Assembly (NCBI RefSeq): GCF_008087665.1
Contig: NZ_CP042912.1
Span: 1,798,001 to 1,862,000, forward strand
Source of the DNA: Mariniblastus fucicola
GTDB lineage: Bacteria > Planctomycetota > Planctomycetia > Pirellulales > Pirellulaceae
Reading direction: 5' to 3'
DNA: 64,000 nt
Below the pieces are notes generated by a model that saw nothing but the letters and a program-made list of their open reading frames with translations, had not been told where the DNA came from and made no database searches. Positions 7,715-16,359 of the stretch are shown in pieces. How positions within the stretch are numbered: the first letter of the stretch is position 1; each line of letters starts with the position of its first letter. The position numbers were made by a program, and so were the translations under genes.

Positions 7715-8625
7715 GCCGTCGCCTCAGCTTTCCGGTCGGAGGCAACTGTCTTCGCGCTGTGTATTCGGTCGTAAACGCTACGCAAACCGACTGGCTCGAC
7801 GGTCACGTTTCGCAGCGGCATCTCCGCCAGCCATTTGAGAACCGGAGAAAGCTCGCCTTTGGTTTCAATCATCACCCGATCTTCGTTCTGCACGATCGTG
7901 GGACGTTCCTCGGAGTCCAACTTGTGAACATGGTCTGCGACCCGAATGGCTGTCGTCGCGCGAACGCGATGCTGCCACGAAAGATCCTCCATCGACTGCT
8001 CGAACGCCAGCTTTCCCGATTTCAGAATCGCGACGTGATCGCAAACGTCTTCAATTTCGGAAAGCACGTGTGACGAAAAGATCACCGTCTGGCCTCGCGA
8101 TTTTGCTTCCTTGATCAGTTCCAAAACCTGGCCCCGAACGGTTGGGTCAAGGTTGGCAGTCGGTTCGTCGAGGATCAGCAGCGGAGCTTCGACGGACAGG
8201 CAGATTGCCAACGCCAGCTTTTGCCGCATCCCTGTCGACATGAGTCCAACCCAGCGGTTGAGGTCCAGTTCCAGGCGATCGGCGACATCAAACGCGTCCT
8301 TCCACGAGCCACCTTCGCGAAGCCCGGCGAACATCTTCAGCAGACTTCTGGCTCGCATCGTGCGATACATCCGGGCGTCGCCTGGCAAATATGACAGTTT
8401 CGTGTGAACGGAGACTCGGTCCAGATAGCAATCCAGTCCGTCGACCGTCGCGGTCCCGGAACTCGGTTTCAGAAAGCCCAGCAGGCAACGAATTAGCGTC
8501 GATTTGCCGGCACCGTTAGGCCCCAGCAAGCCGAAGACTTCGCCGTCGTCGATTCGCAAGCTGACCTGGTCGAGCGCCAGAAAGTCGCGATACCGCTTGC
8601 TCAATTCATTGGTAATAACGGGCAA
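7711..8625 (-). CDS. ABC transporter ATP-binding protein (ABC-2 exporter type)
   Basis: 304 residues. Start is TTG at 8625 with AGGAG nine bases upstream on the minus strand. Walker A is GPNGAGKST (about residue 35), the signature is MSTGMRQKLALA (Leu-Ser-Gly-Gly replaced by MSTGM, as is common in drug/antibiotic exporter ATPases), Walker B is LLILDEPTANLDP and the switch His is in VIFSSHVL. About 80 residues after the core form a C-terminal domain typical of CcmA/DrrA-like ATPases. It powers the permease at 6749-7714 and is translated with it. Substrate unknown. Confidence 0.9.
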   Translation of the reverse strand: MPVITNELSKRYRDFLALDQVSLRIDDGEVFGLLGPNGAGKSTLIRCLLGFLKPSSGTATVDGLDCYLDRVSVHTKLSYLPGDARMYRTMRARSLLKMFAGLREGGSWKDAFDVADRLELDLNRWVGLMSTGMRQKLALAICLSVEAPLLILDEPTANLDPTVRGQVLELIKEAKSRGQTVIFSSHVLSEIEDVCDHVAILKSGKLAFEQSMEDLSWQHRVRATTAIRVADHVHKLDSEERPTIVQNEDRVMIETKGELSPVLKWLAEMPLRNVTVEPVGLRSVYDRIHSAKTVASDRKAEATA

Positions 8626-8754
8626 GTCGGAATGCTCCTGCTGGTGTTGTAAAACTTTGACATTGTCTCTATCTTCACAGCTTGGCGATGGCCTGACCCG
8701 GCTTTCGCCAGTGTATTTTTACGCCAAAATGATTTGCGCAAAAGGAGTCTGCGT

Positions 8755-9510
8755 GTGTTTGTTGCCGCAACTACGCAATGCTACCCCGACATGCCGCTTT
8801 CCGAGACAATCGAAAAGCTGGCCCACCTCGAATTCTCACACATTGAACTGGGAGTTTACGAGAGCGGTAACCATCTGAAGCCGTCGGATATCAAGAATAA
8901 TTTCGATCAGGCACTCAAGACGTGTCTCAACACGCATCGCCTGGTCGTGACCGGCCTGGATCTGCAGATTGAGGATCCGGGAGAAGAGTATTACGTCACG
9001 TTCACGAAGTGCTGCGAGTTGGCCAAGGCCGCGAAGATTGTTTCGCTGACCGTCCGTGCCAGCGAACACGGCACACCGTTCAACGAGGAAGTCGAACGTT
9101 ACAAACGACTGGTCAAAATCGCTGATGTGCACGGTGTCCGTGTCGGAATGCGAACCGAAGTCGGACGGCTGTCGGCTGATGTGGATACGGTTTCCGTCAT
9201 CTGCGGGCATGTCAAAGGCATGGGCTTGGCGATGGATCCAAGTCATTATCACTTTGGCAATCCGGAACCACCGAATTACGAAAAGCTGATGCCGTACGTG
9301 CACAATGTCTACTTGCGGGACTCAACGCCGGAGCAGCTTCAGGTGCGCGTTGGACAGGGAATCATCGACTACGGTCGGCTGATTAATTTGCTTCGCAAAG
9401 AAGGTTTTCGCAGGACTCTGTGCGTTGATATTCAGCCTCAAGTCGACGTTGATCACGACGGCGAACTCCGGAAGCTCAGGCTGTTGCTTGAAAGCCTGGT
9501 GCTGATTTAG
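8755..9510 (+). CDS. Sugar phosphate isomerase/epimerase family TIM-barrel protein
   Basis: 251 residues from GTG 8755, chosen because AGGAG lies at 8743-8747, seven bases upstream; a TTG at 8734 would extend it by seven residues without such a site. The sequence follows the xylose-isomerase-like/AP-endonuclease-2 barrel: LEFSHIELGVYE (strand 2), VTGLDLQIED, AAKIVSLTVRAS, VRVGMRTEV, GLAMDPSHYHFGN (metal-binding Asp/His region) and YVHNVYLRDS, VGQGIIDYGRLINLLRKEGF, LCVDIQP. These positions usually bind a divalent metal. The exact substrate, a sugar or sugar acid, is not deducible. It is divergent from the ABC operon. Confidence 0.8.
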   Translation: MFVAATTQCYPDMPLSETIEKLAHLEFSHIELGVYESGNHLKPSDIKNNFDQALKTCLNTHRLVVTGLDLQIEDPGEEYYVTFTKCCELAKAAKIVSLTVRASEHGTPFNEEVERYKRLVKIADVHGVRVGMRTEVGRLSADVDTVSVICGHVKGMGLAMDPSHYHFGNPEPPNYEKLMPYVHNVYLRDSTPEQLQVRVGQGIIDYGRLINLLRKEGFRRTLCVDIQPQVDVDHDGELRKLRLLLESLVLI

Positions 9511-9576
9511 CCAAGCCTGACGTTTGTTTGGCGGACCACGTCGAAACGCACGTTGCAATCGTACGGACAAACCGCG

Positions 9577-10572
9577 ATGAATGAGTCAGCTACGGTATCT
9601 GCATCTCAGGCGAACGTTCGCGTTGGCTGGGAGCGGACTCGTTGGCTGATTCGAGCCGGCATGTGGAGCTTGCTGCTGGCCTACCTGTTTTCGTTTTTCG
9701 GACAGCGTTTTTTTGTTGCTGAGTTGCTGGCCAACTTTCGTACCCAGTTTTTGGTACTGCTTGTCGTCGCAGTTCAGCTGACGAAATTTTCCAGGACATC
9801 GTGGCTGCTGCTCATCTGTCTTCTGCTCGCGACCGCGTGGGCGGGATGGGAGACGGGCAGGATCTACTTGCCTGCGAGTCAACCGCCGGCCGGGAAAACG
9901 TCGCTACGGTTGATGTCGTTCAATGTTCTTGCAACCAATACTGAGTTCCAAGCTGCGATCGAAGAAGTTCGCAAGCATGATCCGGATGTTGTGGCTGTTT
10001 TGGAGTACGCCAACAACTGGCATGTTGCCTTCGACCACCTAAACGAAACGTACCCGTACCAGCATCGCGATCCGAGATGGCATGGCTACGGGATCGCAAT
10101 CTTCAGCAAGCTTCCGCTGGAAAACACTGAGTCTGTTCCGTTGACTGAGGAAGAGATCGACAATCCTGCGGCGATTGCGAAGTTTAAATTCGGCGGGCAA
10201 ACTCTGCGATTGGTGGCCGTCCATGTCATGTCACCTATCAATCGCTATCGACTGGATCTTCGAAATCGGCAGTTCGAGCAAATCGCGACTCTCGTTAACG
10301 ACGAAAGCACTCCGACCATCCTGTGTGGTGATATGAATTGCAGCCCGTCGTCAAGGTTTTTGTCAGGCCTGATCGACGAGACGGCGCTTCGCGATAGCCG
10401 CCAAGGCTTCGGTGTTCAGCCTTCGTGGCCGGACTTTGCATTCGGATTCGGAATCCCGATCGATCACGTTTTGGTCTCAGAATCGGTGCACGTCCACGAT
10501 CGCTTCCTCGGTGAATTCGGAGGAAGCGATCATTGCCCCGTGATCGTGGACGTTTCCGTCGAACAACCCTAG
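9577..10572 (+). CDS. Endonuclease/exonuclease/phosphatase (EEP) family protein, membrane-anchored
   Basis: 331 residues from ATG 9577. Two or three N-terminal membrane segments (about residues 27-100: AGMWSLLLAYLFSFFG, FLVLLVVAVQLTKF, SWLLLICLLLATAWAGWE) precede an EEP catalytic domain. The domain shows LRLMSFNVLATN (metal/catalytic Asn), DPDVVAVLEYAN (catalytic Glu), TILCGDMNCSPSS (GDxN motif), IPIDHVLVSE and GGSDHCPVIVDV (SDHxP). Known relatives act on nucleic acids, phosphoinositides or sphingomyelin; the N-terminal anchor with an extracytoplasmic catalytic domain matches the common bacterial membrane form. Its stop overlaps the stop of the convergent lysyl-oxidase-like gene (shared CTAG at 10569-10572). 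Confidence 0.85.
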   Translation: MNESATVSASQANVRVGWERTRWLIRAGMWSLLLAYLFSFFGQRFFVAELLANFRTQFLVLLVVAVQLTKFSRTSWLLLICLLLATAWAGWETGRIYLPASQPPAGKTSLRLMSFNVLATNTEFQAAIEEVRKHDPDVVAVLEYANNWHVAFDHLNETYPYQHRDPRWHGYGIAIFSKLPLENTESVPLTEEEIDNPAAIAKFKFGGQTLRLVAVHVMSPINRYRLDLRNRQFEQIATLVNDESTPTILCGDMNCSPSSRFLSGLIDETALRDSRQGFGVQPSWPDFAFGFGIPIDHVLVSESVHVHDRFLGEFGGSDHCPVIVDVSVEQP

Positions 10573-13500
10573 CCACGAATTGGCGAAAGCTCACGTTTGA
10601 CTTTGACATCGAACGCGTCGAGTTCGGTATCGCTGCCAAAGGCGTTATCGATCGAATCAAAGTCCTGACGGTCAGTACGCTTGATCAAATCAGCACTCGA
10701 ATCGAAGTCGGTTCGATCGCCGGCCAATTTGATCGCACCCGAAAGATCAGCGACGACGGTTGTATTGTCGATCTTTCGCGAGTTGTTGACGTTTTGAACT
10801 TTGATTGGAACGATCTGTCCAGCACGAGAAAACGAAACGAGTTCGGTTTTGGAATCCACGGCCTTGGACTTCACTGGCGTGAAATCGTCGGCGGCAAAGG
10901 GATTGTCAGCAATGATCCGTTTGGTCAACGGTGGAGTCGACTGTGGAACTTCCGCGTAGAAAGCACCGACGCCGAACACGAAATATCCGATCCATTCCGA
11001 GCCGTGATCGGTTTCGGAGTCCGCAGACGTTTCTTCTTGCAGAACCGAATTGAGGTTTCTTGACTTGGTGAATGCCGTCCGTGTTGTGACGGTGTCGCTG
11101 TTATTGAACGTTTGGATGCTGGCAAGAACGTTCTTTCGGCCAAGATATGTGTTCAGAAGTTCAATTTCTCGAACGCCAGAGCTGACTTTTGCGGTCCCAA
11201 CTTCGAAATTCGTGTGTTCCGTCGAACCCGTTCCAAGCTCGATCGCCAACCACTGTCCGGTGTGACTCACACTGCTGCCTTCATTGGTTGACTCTTGCAA
11301 CTGTGAACGCCAGTCGAATCCAGATTCGCTAATTCCGTCGAACCGGGTAGTGACGGCCTCGCCGTCGTTGAGAAGTTGTCCCAATACAATTGGCGTAGTG
11401 TCAAAGGTGTTCCCAAACTCCACGTTGTTCCATGCACCGTTCGAAATTGAGCTCTGCCCGGCGGCAATCACCGTGCCGTCGCGAAGCGTATGCGTTCCTT
11501 CCTCGACAACAAAGTAGCTGACGGATTCGCTTGTATGCTGTCCGTCGCCCAGTGTGTTGATTCTGATTTGGAAGCCACCATTGCTGAAGTCATCCACGAT
11601 ATCAACGGTGACAGGTGCGGAGGATCTCGTCGATGTTACGCTTGCCATAACAACCGGGCTCTCGAAGTTGCCTCCAAGTGGGACCCATTGCCAATCCGGC
11701 GTCGCTTCGATGATGCCGGAATTGGCCACCATGTCAGGGACGTCGATCGTCAAATCGTAAGTGTTGGTGTTTCCATTGGCCCCCAAAACTTCGATGAAGT
11801 AAAGTTCGCCTGCCACGACATCGACACGCAGCGTTTCGTTGTCATTCTCCTTGTCCGCCCGACCAATCTCCTGCTGGTCGGAATCGTAAACAATGAAGTC
11901 CACATTTCCGTCAGCGATTGCGTAAGTAAGGTCAATTTGGGCATGCGTTGAGTCTTGTGCTGTAAAGCGGAAGAAGTCAACGTCCGCATCGTCGTGAATG
12001 GAAAGATCAGCATGTGAGTAATAGCCGATCGTGCCAAGGTCCGTGGCTTGCGGGAAAGCGTCATTTTGCTCCAACACGTCGCCCGGGTTGTTGTCGATTC
12101 CGGTGAACATCAAACCCCATTCGCGAAGCGTTCCGGTGTCGGCCGAGTACCAGTCTGTGATCTCGACCGTCCAGGTTCCCAGTGCGTTTTCGCCATTGAA
12201 AGCCGAAAGCGGATTCGAAATATCGCCAAAGTTCACATTGAACGAACCGGTGTAGGGAGCGTCCGCGTCAGAAATGTTGGTCGGTGCTTGATCATCAAGC
12301 GTCGTGTTCGTGAAGTTGTCTCCGCCGCCGAGCGGTCCTTCGCCGCTTCCCTCGTAGTCGGAGCGGATGATATGAGCCCGTGTTCCTGCTGGCGAAATCA
12401 ATGCAATGCTAAGGTCCGCCATCCACGTATGGTCCAGATCCTGAAACAGCAAGTTCAAATCCGTCAGCGTAATGTCAGGACCTTCGATGGTGCTGGTGAT
12501 CGTATCGCCAGCCTGCCCTGCCCCTTCACCGTCAGGGATGTTTACAGGAATATCCGTGCTTGGAATCGTCGTTGTGATCAAATCTCCCGGGCCGGACATC
12601 TCAAGGCCGTATCCATTGGTCGCTCCGTCGACGCCCAGAACTTGAAGGAAGTAAGCTTGGCCTGGCAGAACGTCGAATTCCAGGATCTCCAGATCGGTTA
12701 AGCTTTCAGCGCTGGTGACCAAATCGAGGTTGCTGTCGTAGACGAATGCATCCAGGTTTCCAAGCTGATGGCTGAAATCGAGTTGAACTGAAAACTCGCC
12801 AGCTTCGGCTGCCGCAAACTGGTAATAATCCACGTCCTGATCGGTGTGAATCGACAGTCCTTCTTCGCTTCGCTGGCTGACGATTCCCATGTTGTAGCCT
12901 GCCGTGAACGAGTTGTTAGGCTCAAGTCGGTCGCCGTTGGCTCCGGGGCCGCCTTCGATCGTAACCGTGATGATCGTTGTGTTGTTGGTCTCGTCGGACT
13001 CCAAAAGTTTGTCTTCTGGATCGGTCACGACTTCAAGGTAATAGTCACCGTCATCGATTCCGGAAATGTTGATCCACTGATCGCTTAGTCCGCTGCCATA
13101 GACATCTGACCAGCCCGCGGAGACGCCCTGAGTCGTGCCGCAACTGCCGTAGTTTGAAGCTCCGGCATCATCGTCGTATCGAGTGATGTCGATCAGGCAA
13201 AAGCTGATCTTTCCGCCCGTCGCCAAAATGTCACCGACTTCGCCAGCAGGTCCGATCTCGCGCAAGTTGTAGATCGCATAACCATCGAAGTGAATGTGGC
13301 CGTGGCCTTCGTGATACGTAAACTCCCCAGCCAGACGATCGCGAAACCCACCTTCGTCATCATAGATCCGCTGAAAGACTTCCTGGTTGCCGTTGTCAGT
13401 GGGCTCGCCGCCGAAGACTTCCAGGTGCCCCGCGCCCTGGTTGGCAAACGCAGTCGAAAATCGGAGCAGCTCTCCTTCGACGTAGTAATCGTGCAAGTAG

Positions 13501-13625
13501 CCCCGTTCTTCGCTCTCCCACGCGAACACGTCCGGTAGAACATCGTTGGCCAACATGTTGCGCCGCTCAAGCTTTCCAAAGTCAAATTGGCTCTTCTTAA
13601 CACGGGTGTTCTTACGAGTAGGCAT
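10569..13625 (-). CDS. Large surface protein with lysyl-oxidase-like domain, PPC and P-domain modules
   Basis: 1,018 residues from ATG 13625; an upstream in-frame start at 13670 adds 15 unlikely residues. The N-terminus has LERRNMLA, the LExRxLLA planctomycete surface motif. Residues about 30-225 match the lysyl oxidase catalytic domain. Copper ligands are in GHGHIHFD (His108, His110, His112). Lys139 in GKISFCLID and Tyr176 in SDVYGSG line up with the two residues that form the lysine tyrosylquinone cofactor in animal LOX, and ESDETNN matches the ESDYTNN end. Then follow a pre-peptidase C-terminal (PPC) domain (about 230-345), a proprotein-convertase P-domain (about 360-500), a second PPC domain (about 515-620) and a C-terminal beta region with DWQWVPLGG-type repeats. 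It probably oxidises amines or lysines at the cell surface. It is divergent from the thioredoxin-like gene. Confidence 0.85.
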   Translation of the reverse strand: MPTRKNTRVKKSQFDFGKLERRNMLANDVLPDVFAWESEERGYLHDYYVEGELLRFSTAFANQGAGHLEVFGGEPTDNGNQEVFQRIYDDEGGFRDRLAGEFTYHEGHGHIHFDGYAIYNLREIGPAGEVGDILATGGKISFCLIDITRYDDDAGASNYGSCGTTQGVSAGWSDVYGSGLSDQWINISGIDDGDYYLEVVTDPEDKLLESDETNNTTIITVTIEGGPGANGDRLEPNNSFTAGYNMGIVSQRSEEGLSIHTDQDVDYYQFAAAEAGEFSVQLDFSHQLGNLDAFVYDSNLDLVTSAESLTDLEILEFDVLPGQAYFLQVLGVDGATNGYGLEMSGPGDLITTTIPSTDIPVNIPDGEGAGQAGDTITSTIEGPDITLTDLNLLFQDLDHTWMADLSIALISPAGTRAHIIRSDYEGSGEGPLGGGDNFTNTTLDDQAPTNISDADAPYTGSFNVNFGDISNPLSAFNGENALGTWTVEITDWYSADTGTLREWGLMFTGIDNNPGDVLEQNDAFPQATDLGTIGYYSHADLSIHDDADVDFFRFTAQDSTHAQIDLTYAIADGNVDFIVYDSDQQEIGRADKENDNETLRVDVVAGELYFIEVLGANGNTNTYDLTIDVPDMVANSGIIEATPDWQWVPLGGNFESPVVMASVTSTRSSAPVTVDIVDDFSNGGFQIRINTLGDGQHTSESVSYFVVEEGTHTLRDGTVIAAGQSSISNGAWNNVEFGNTFDTTPIVLGQLLNDGEAVTTRFDGISESGFDWRSQLQESTNEGSSVSHTGQWLAIELGTGSTEHTNFEVGTAKVSSGVREIELLNTYLGRKNVLASIQTFNNSDTVTTRTAFTKSRNLNSVLQEETSADSETDHGSEWIGYFVFGVGAFYAEVPQSTPPLTKRIIADNPFAADDFTPVKSKAVDSKTELVSFSRAGQIVPIKVQNVNNSRKIDNTTVVADLSGAIKLAGDRTDFDSSADLIKRTDRQDFDSIDNAFGSDTELDAFDVKVKRELSPIRG

Positions 13626-13669
13626 TTCGAGGTCCTGTAAGTTGGAAGTCAGAGGACGGAAGGCGTGCA

Positions 13670-13685
13670 CGTGATGTCAATCACG
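13670..13685. promoter_or_regulatory. Candidate CRP-like operator between the divergent surface-protein genes
   Basis: CGTGATGTCAATCACG is a perfect inverted repeat with arms CGTGAT/ATCACG and contains GTGA-N6-TCAC, the half-site spacing recognised by CRP/FNR-family regulators. It lies about 45-60 bases upstream of the lysyl-oxidase-like start, inside the 247-base region shared with the thioredoxin-like gene. No regulator of this family is visible in the window. Confidence 0.35.
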
Positions 13686-13872
13686 CTTCCATTTGGGGAC
13701 GCCCATCTTACCACGTGTCGGTTGTAACGGTTATATGTCCTGGCAATAACGGCAGCCCAAGTTTCCCGTCTTGGGCGTCTGAAACCTCAAATAATCTGGT
13801 ATTCAGATGGTTCCAACATAAAATGTAGGGATACGGCAAACTGGAACACAAAAGCAGCACTCTGGAAATTTT

Positions 13873-16119
13873 ATGAAACGACGTCGTCGCGCGAAGAACG
13901 GTCACGACTATTCAGTCCTCGAGCCACGCCAGCTACTGGCGACAACAGGTTTGCCGCAGTTCGATGGAGACGCATCCATCGACACCGGTTTGATCGTCAA
14001 TGCAGACTTCGATCAAAACGAAGTCGCAGACGCGACGGCTGAACGCGTTTTGATTTCCGACGTTCCGGGCTGGAGCCAAACCGCCGGAGCAAGCGACACG
14101 ATTAGCCTGGTGGGGTTCAATGACTCTCCGCGCGGAACCGGATTCCATCTGGACGCACAAGCCGATGTGCTCGAGTCCATTTCCCAGGATGTCGCTGTCG
14201 TTGAAGATCAGCTTTACACGTTGGCATTCGATCTGCTTGGCCGTCCCGTTGGCGACACTGCGGACGCAAGCACCAACGACGTTCGGATTTTGTGGGACGG
14301 CGAGCAAGTCGGTATCTTTTCGGGGATCACTGACTTTTGGCAAACGTTTACCGTGACCGTACGCGGCACCGATGCGGAAACGTCCCGCTTGGAGATTCAG
14401 GAAGTCGACGGTGTTGGCAATGATGGTGTCGGCGCGATGTTGGACAACCTGCGACTTGTTCCGGTTTCCAATCAGGCCGTTGAAAATGGAAGCTTTGAAG
14501 ACAACGAGTCTGGCACCGTCAGTCAGGACGACGTTCCCGGTTGGAGTGTCTCAGCCGACGAAGACGAACGCCTGGCTGATATTCAAACCGGAACTGCGAG
14601 CGACGGGTCCCAGTTCGTTAACCTTGATCGCCAATCAGATAACTCAGACATTCTCTTCACAGACATCACGACCGAAAACGGCGGGATATACTTTGTTTCC
14701 TTCGACCTGCGATCCGAAAGCGGCGTCGTCGGCGAAGACGAAGAAGTTCGCGTCCGCTGGAACGACGAATGGGTTGGGACCTATCGTGGCAACTCCGACT
14801 GGCAAAGCTTCGGCTTTACGGTGCGAGCCGACTCCGATTTGACGCGACTGGTCTTCCGCGAGCCCGGTGGTGAGTTCACAGGTGATGGAGATGGTCCGCT
14901 GCTGGACAACGTCACGATCACAAAAGTCGTTCCGTCTCTTTCAGTTTCGGTAGGTGATACGACTGAGTTTGAGTTCACTGAGAACGACGGACAGCTGGAA
15001 CTTGGTTCGGGAATTACGGCGATCAATTCGACGGTTAGCGATGCCATCACAGGATTCACGGTTTCGCTTCCTGCGTCGGCTGATTCCGCAACGGAAATCC
15101 TTCGCGTCGATGGCTTGGACTCATTTGTCGAATCGGAAGACGGAACGCTGACTTTCGAAGCAGATCTGAACTCGGACGAGTTCCTGACCGTGCTGCAGAC
15201 GTTGACTTACGAAAATACATCGGACAATCCTGTTGCTGGCACTCGCTCGATCGCAATTCAGGTCAGCTCAGGAAGCGTCACGTCGCCGAGCGCGAACTTG
15301 ACTGTCAACGTCACGCCCGTAAACGACGTACCGGTCATCACCGACATCGCTGATGGCATGGCTTCCGTCGATCAACTGTTCAATGTCCAGGCAACGGCGA
15401 CTGATGCAGAAGACGAGACCATCACCTGGAGCGTTACTGCGGCTGGTAGTGCGATTCTCGACGGTGATGTTGAGCCAACGATCGATTCAGGCGGAACGAT
15501 CAGCTGGACTCCAGCCCGGGAAGGTGCGGCTGTGTTTACTGTCCGAGCCACCGATGCGACGGGCGATTTTAGTGAAACGCAGTTCTCTGTGACCGCTACG
15601 GAGCAGACTTTTCTGGACACGGGAAATGTAATCGTGAACTCCGGAACGGACTTGCCACTGTTTGATTCGACCGCAGCGACGGATGATGCGATCGGAGAAA
15701 CTCTGGCCGATTTTGAGGCTCAAACGATCACCGGCGAAGCCTTCAACAGCATCGAGCCTGGCGTGGGTCGAATTTACGCAGTGCTTGCGCACTGGTGTCC
15801 GTTCTGCAACGATGAACTTCCGGAAATCGTTGAATGGCTTGGCGACACTGATCTTGGTGACGACGTCGAATTTGTCGCGGCTGCGGTTTCCGTGGATCCG
15901 GATGACGAAACCTATCCACCGTCCCAATGGTTTAGTGATGCTGGATACGATGGGACGATCATCGTCGACAATACGCAAGCAAAACTGATGGACCTTCTTG
16001 GCACGGACCGGTTCCCATTCCTTGTTGGCGTCGATAGCAGCGGCGAAGTCGTTTATCGATCCCAGGGACTGTCAACGCAAGCACAGTTCGATGCGGCACT
16101 TGCTGCGGTTCGATCCTAG
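13873..16119 (+). CDS. Planctomycete surface protein ending in a thioredoxin/redoxin-like domain
   Basis: 748 residues. After a basic leader (MKRRRRAKNG) comes LEPRQLLA, the planctomycete extracellular motif; there is no classical long hydrophobic signal. Two related modules of about 150 residues follow (around 40-200 and 205-350), each starting near VNADF / VENGSFED, passing through PGWS and ending LDNLRLV / LDNVTI, like DUF642/galactose-binding beta domains. Next are a Gly/Ser/Thr-rich region and a cadherin-like segment (VTPVNDVPVITDIAD, 480-580). The last 150 residues are thioredoxin-like: AVLAHWCPFCNDELPEIVEWL with CxxC (CPFC), then VAAAVSVDPDD, and FPFLVGVDSSGEVVYRS containing the cis-Pro. 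The family catalyses thiol-disulfide exchange; here it would sit outside the cell. It is divergent from the lysyl-oxidase-like gene. Confidence 0.85.
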   Translation: MKRRRRAKNGHDYSVLEPRQLLATTGLPQFDGDASIDTGLIVNADFDQNEVADATAERVLISDVPGWSQTAGASDTISLVGFNDSPRGTGFHLDAQADVLESISQDVAVVEDQLYTLAFDLLGRPVGDTADASTNDVRILWDGEQVGIFSGITDFWQTFTVTVRGTDAETSRLEIQEVDGVGNDGVGAMLDNLRLVPVSNQAVENGSFEDNESGTVSQDDVPGWSVSADEDERLADIQTGTASDGSQFVNLDRQSDNSDILFTDITTENGGIYFVSFDLRSESGVVGEDEEVRVRWNDEWVGTYRGNSDWQSFGFTVRADSDLTRLVFREPGGEFTGDGDGPLLDNVTITKVVPSLSVSVGDTTEFEFTENDGQLELGSGITAINSTVSDAITGFTVSLPASADSATEILRVDGLDSFVESEDGTLTFEADLNSDEFLTVLQTLTYENTSDNPVAGTRSIAIQVSSGSVTSPSANLTVNVTPVNDVPVITDIADGMASVDQLFNVQATATDAEDETITWSVTAAGSAILDGDVEPTIDSGGTISWTPAREGAAVFTVRATDATGDFSETQFSVTATEQTFLDTGNVIVNSGTDLPLFDSTAATDDAIGETLADFEAQTITGEAFNSIEPGVGRIYAVLAHWCPFCNDELPEIVEWLGDTDLGDDVEFVAAAVSVDPDDETYPPSQWFSDAGYDGTIIVDNTQAKLMDLLGTDRFPFLVGVDSSGEVVYRSQGLSTQAQFDAALAAVRS

Positions 16120-16359
16120 CGTTCACAAATTCTGCCGCTGGTAACTTTGAAGAAATAAGTTGCGGGCTTCGGAGCCGCCTGAAGGGTGGCTTCGTGTGTG
16201 AATCTTCATCACAATTCTGCAAGCGTGGGCTTGCGGAATTCGGCAACGTGTGCGCGAACGCGCGACTCTGAAACTTCGGGTGGGCAGGGCGGAGAATGTC
16301 TCTATAATGTGCGGTTCGCAAAATTCGAACCAACCATTCTGCCAGGAATACGCCGCCGT

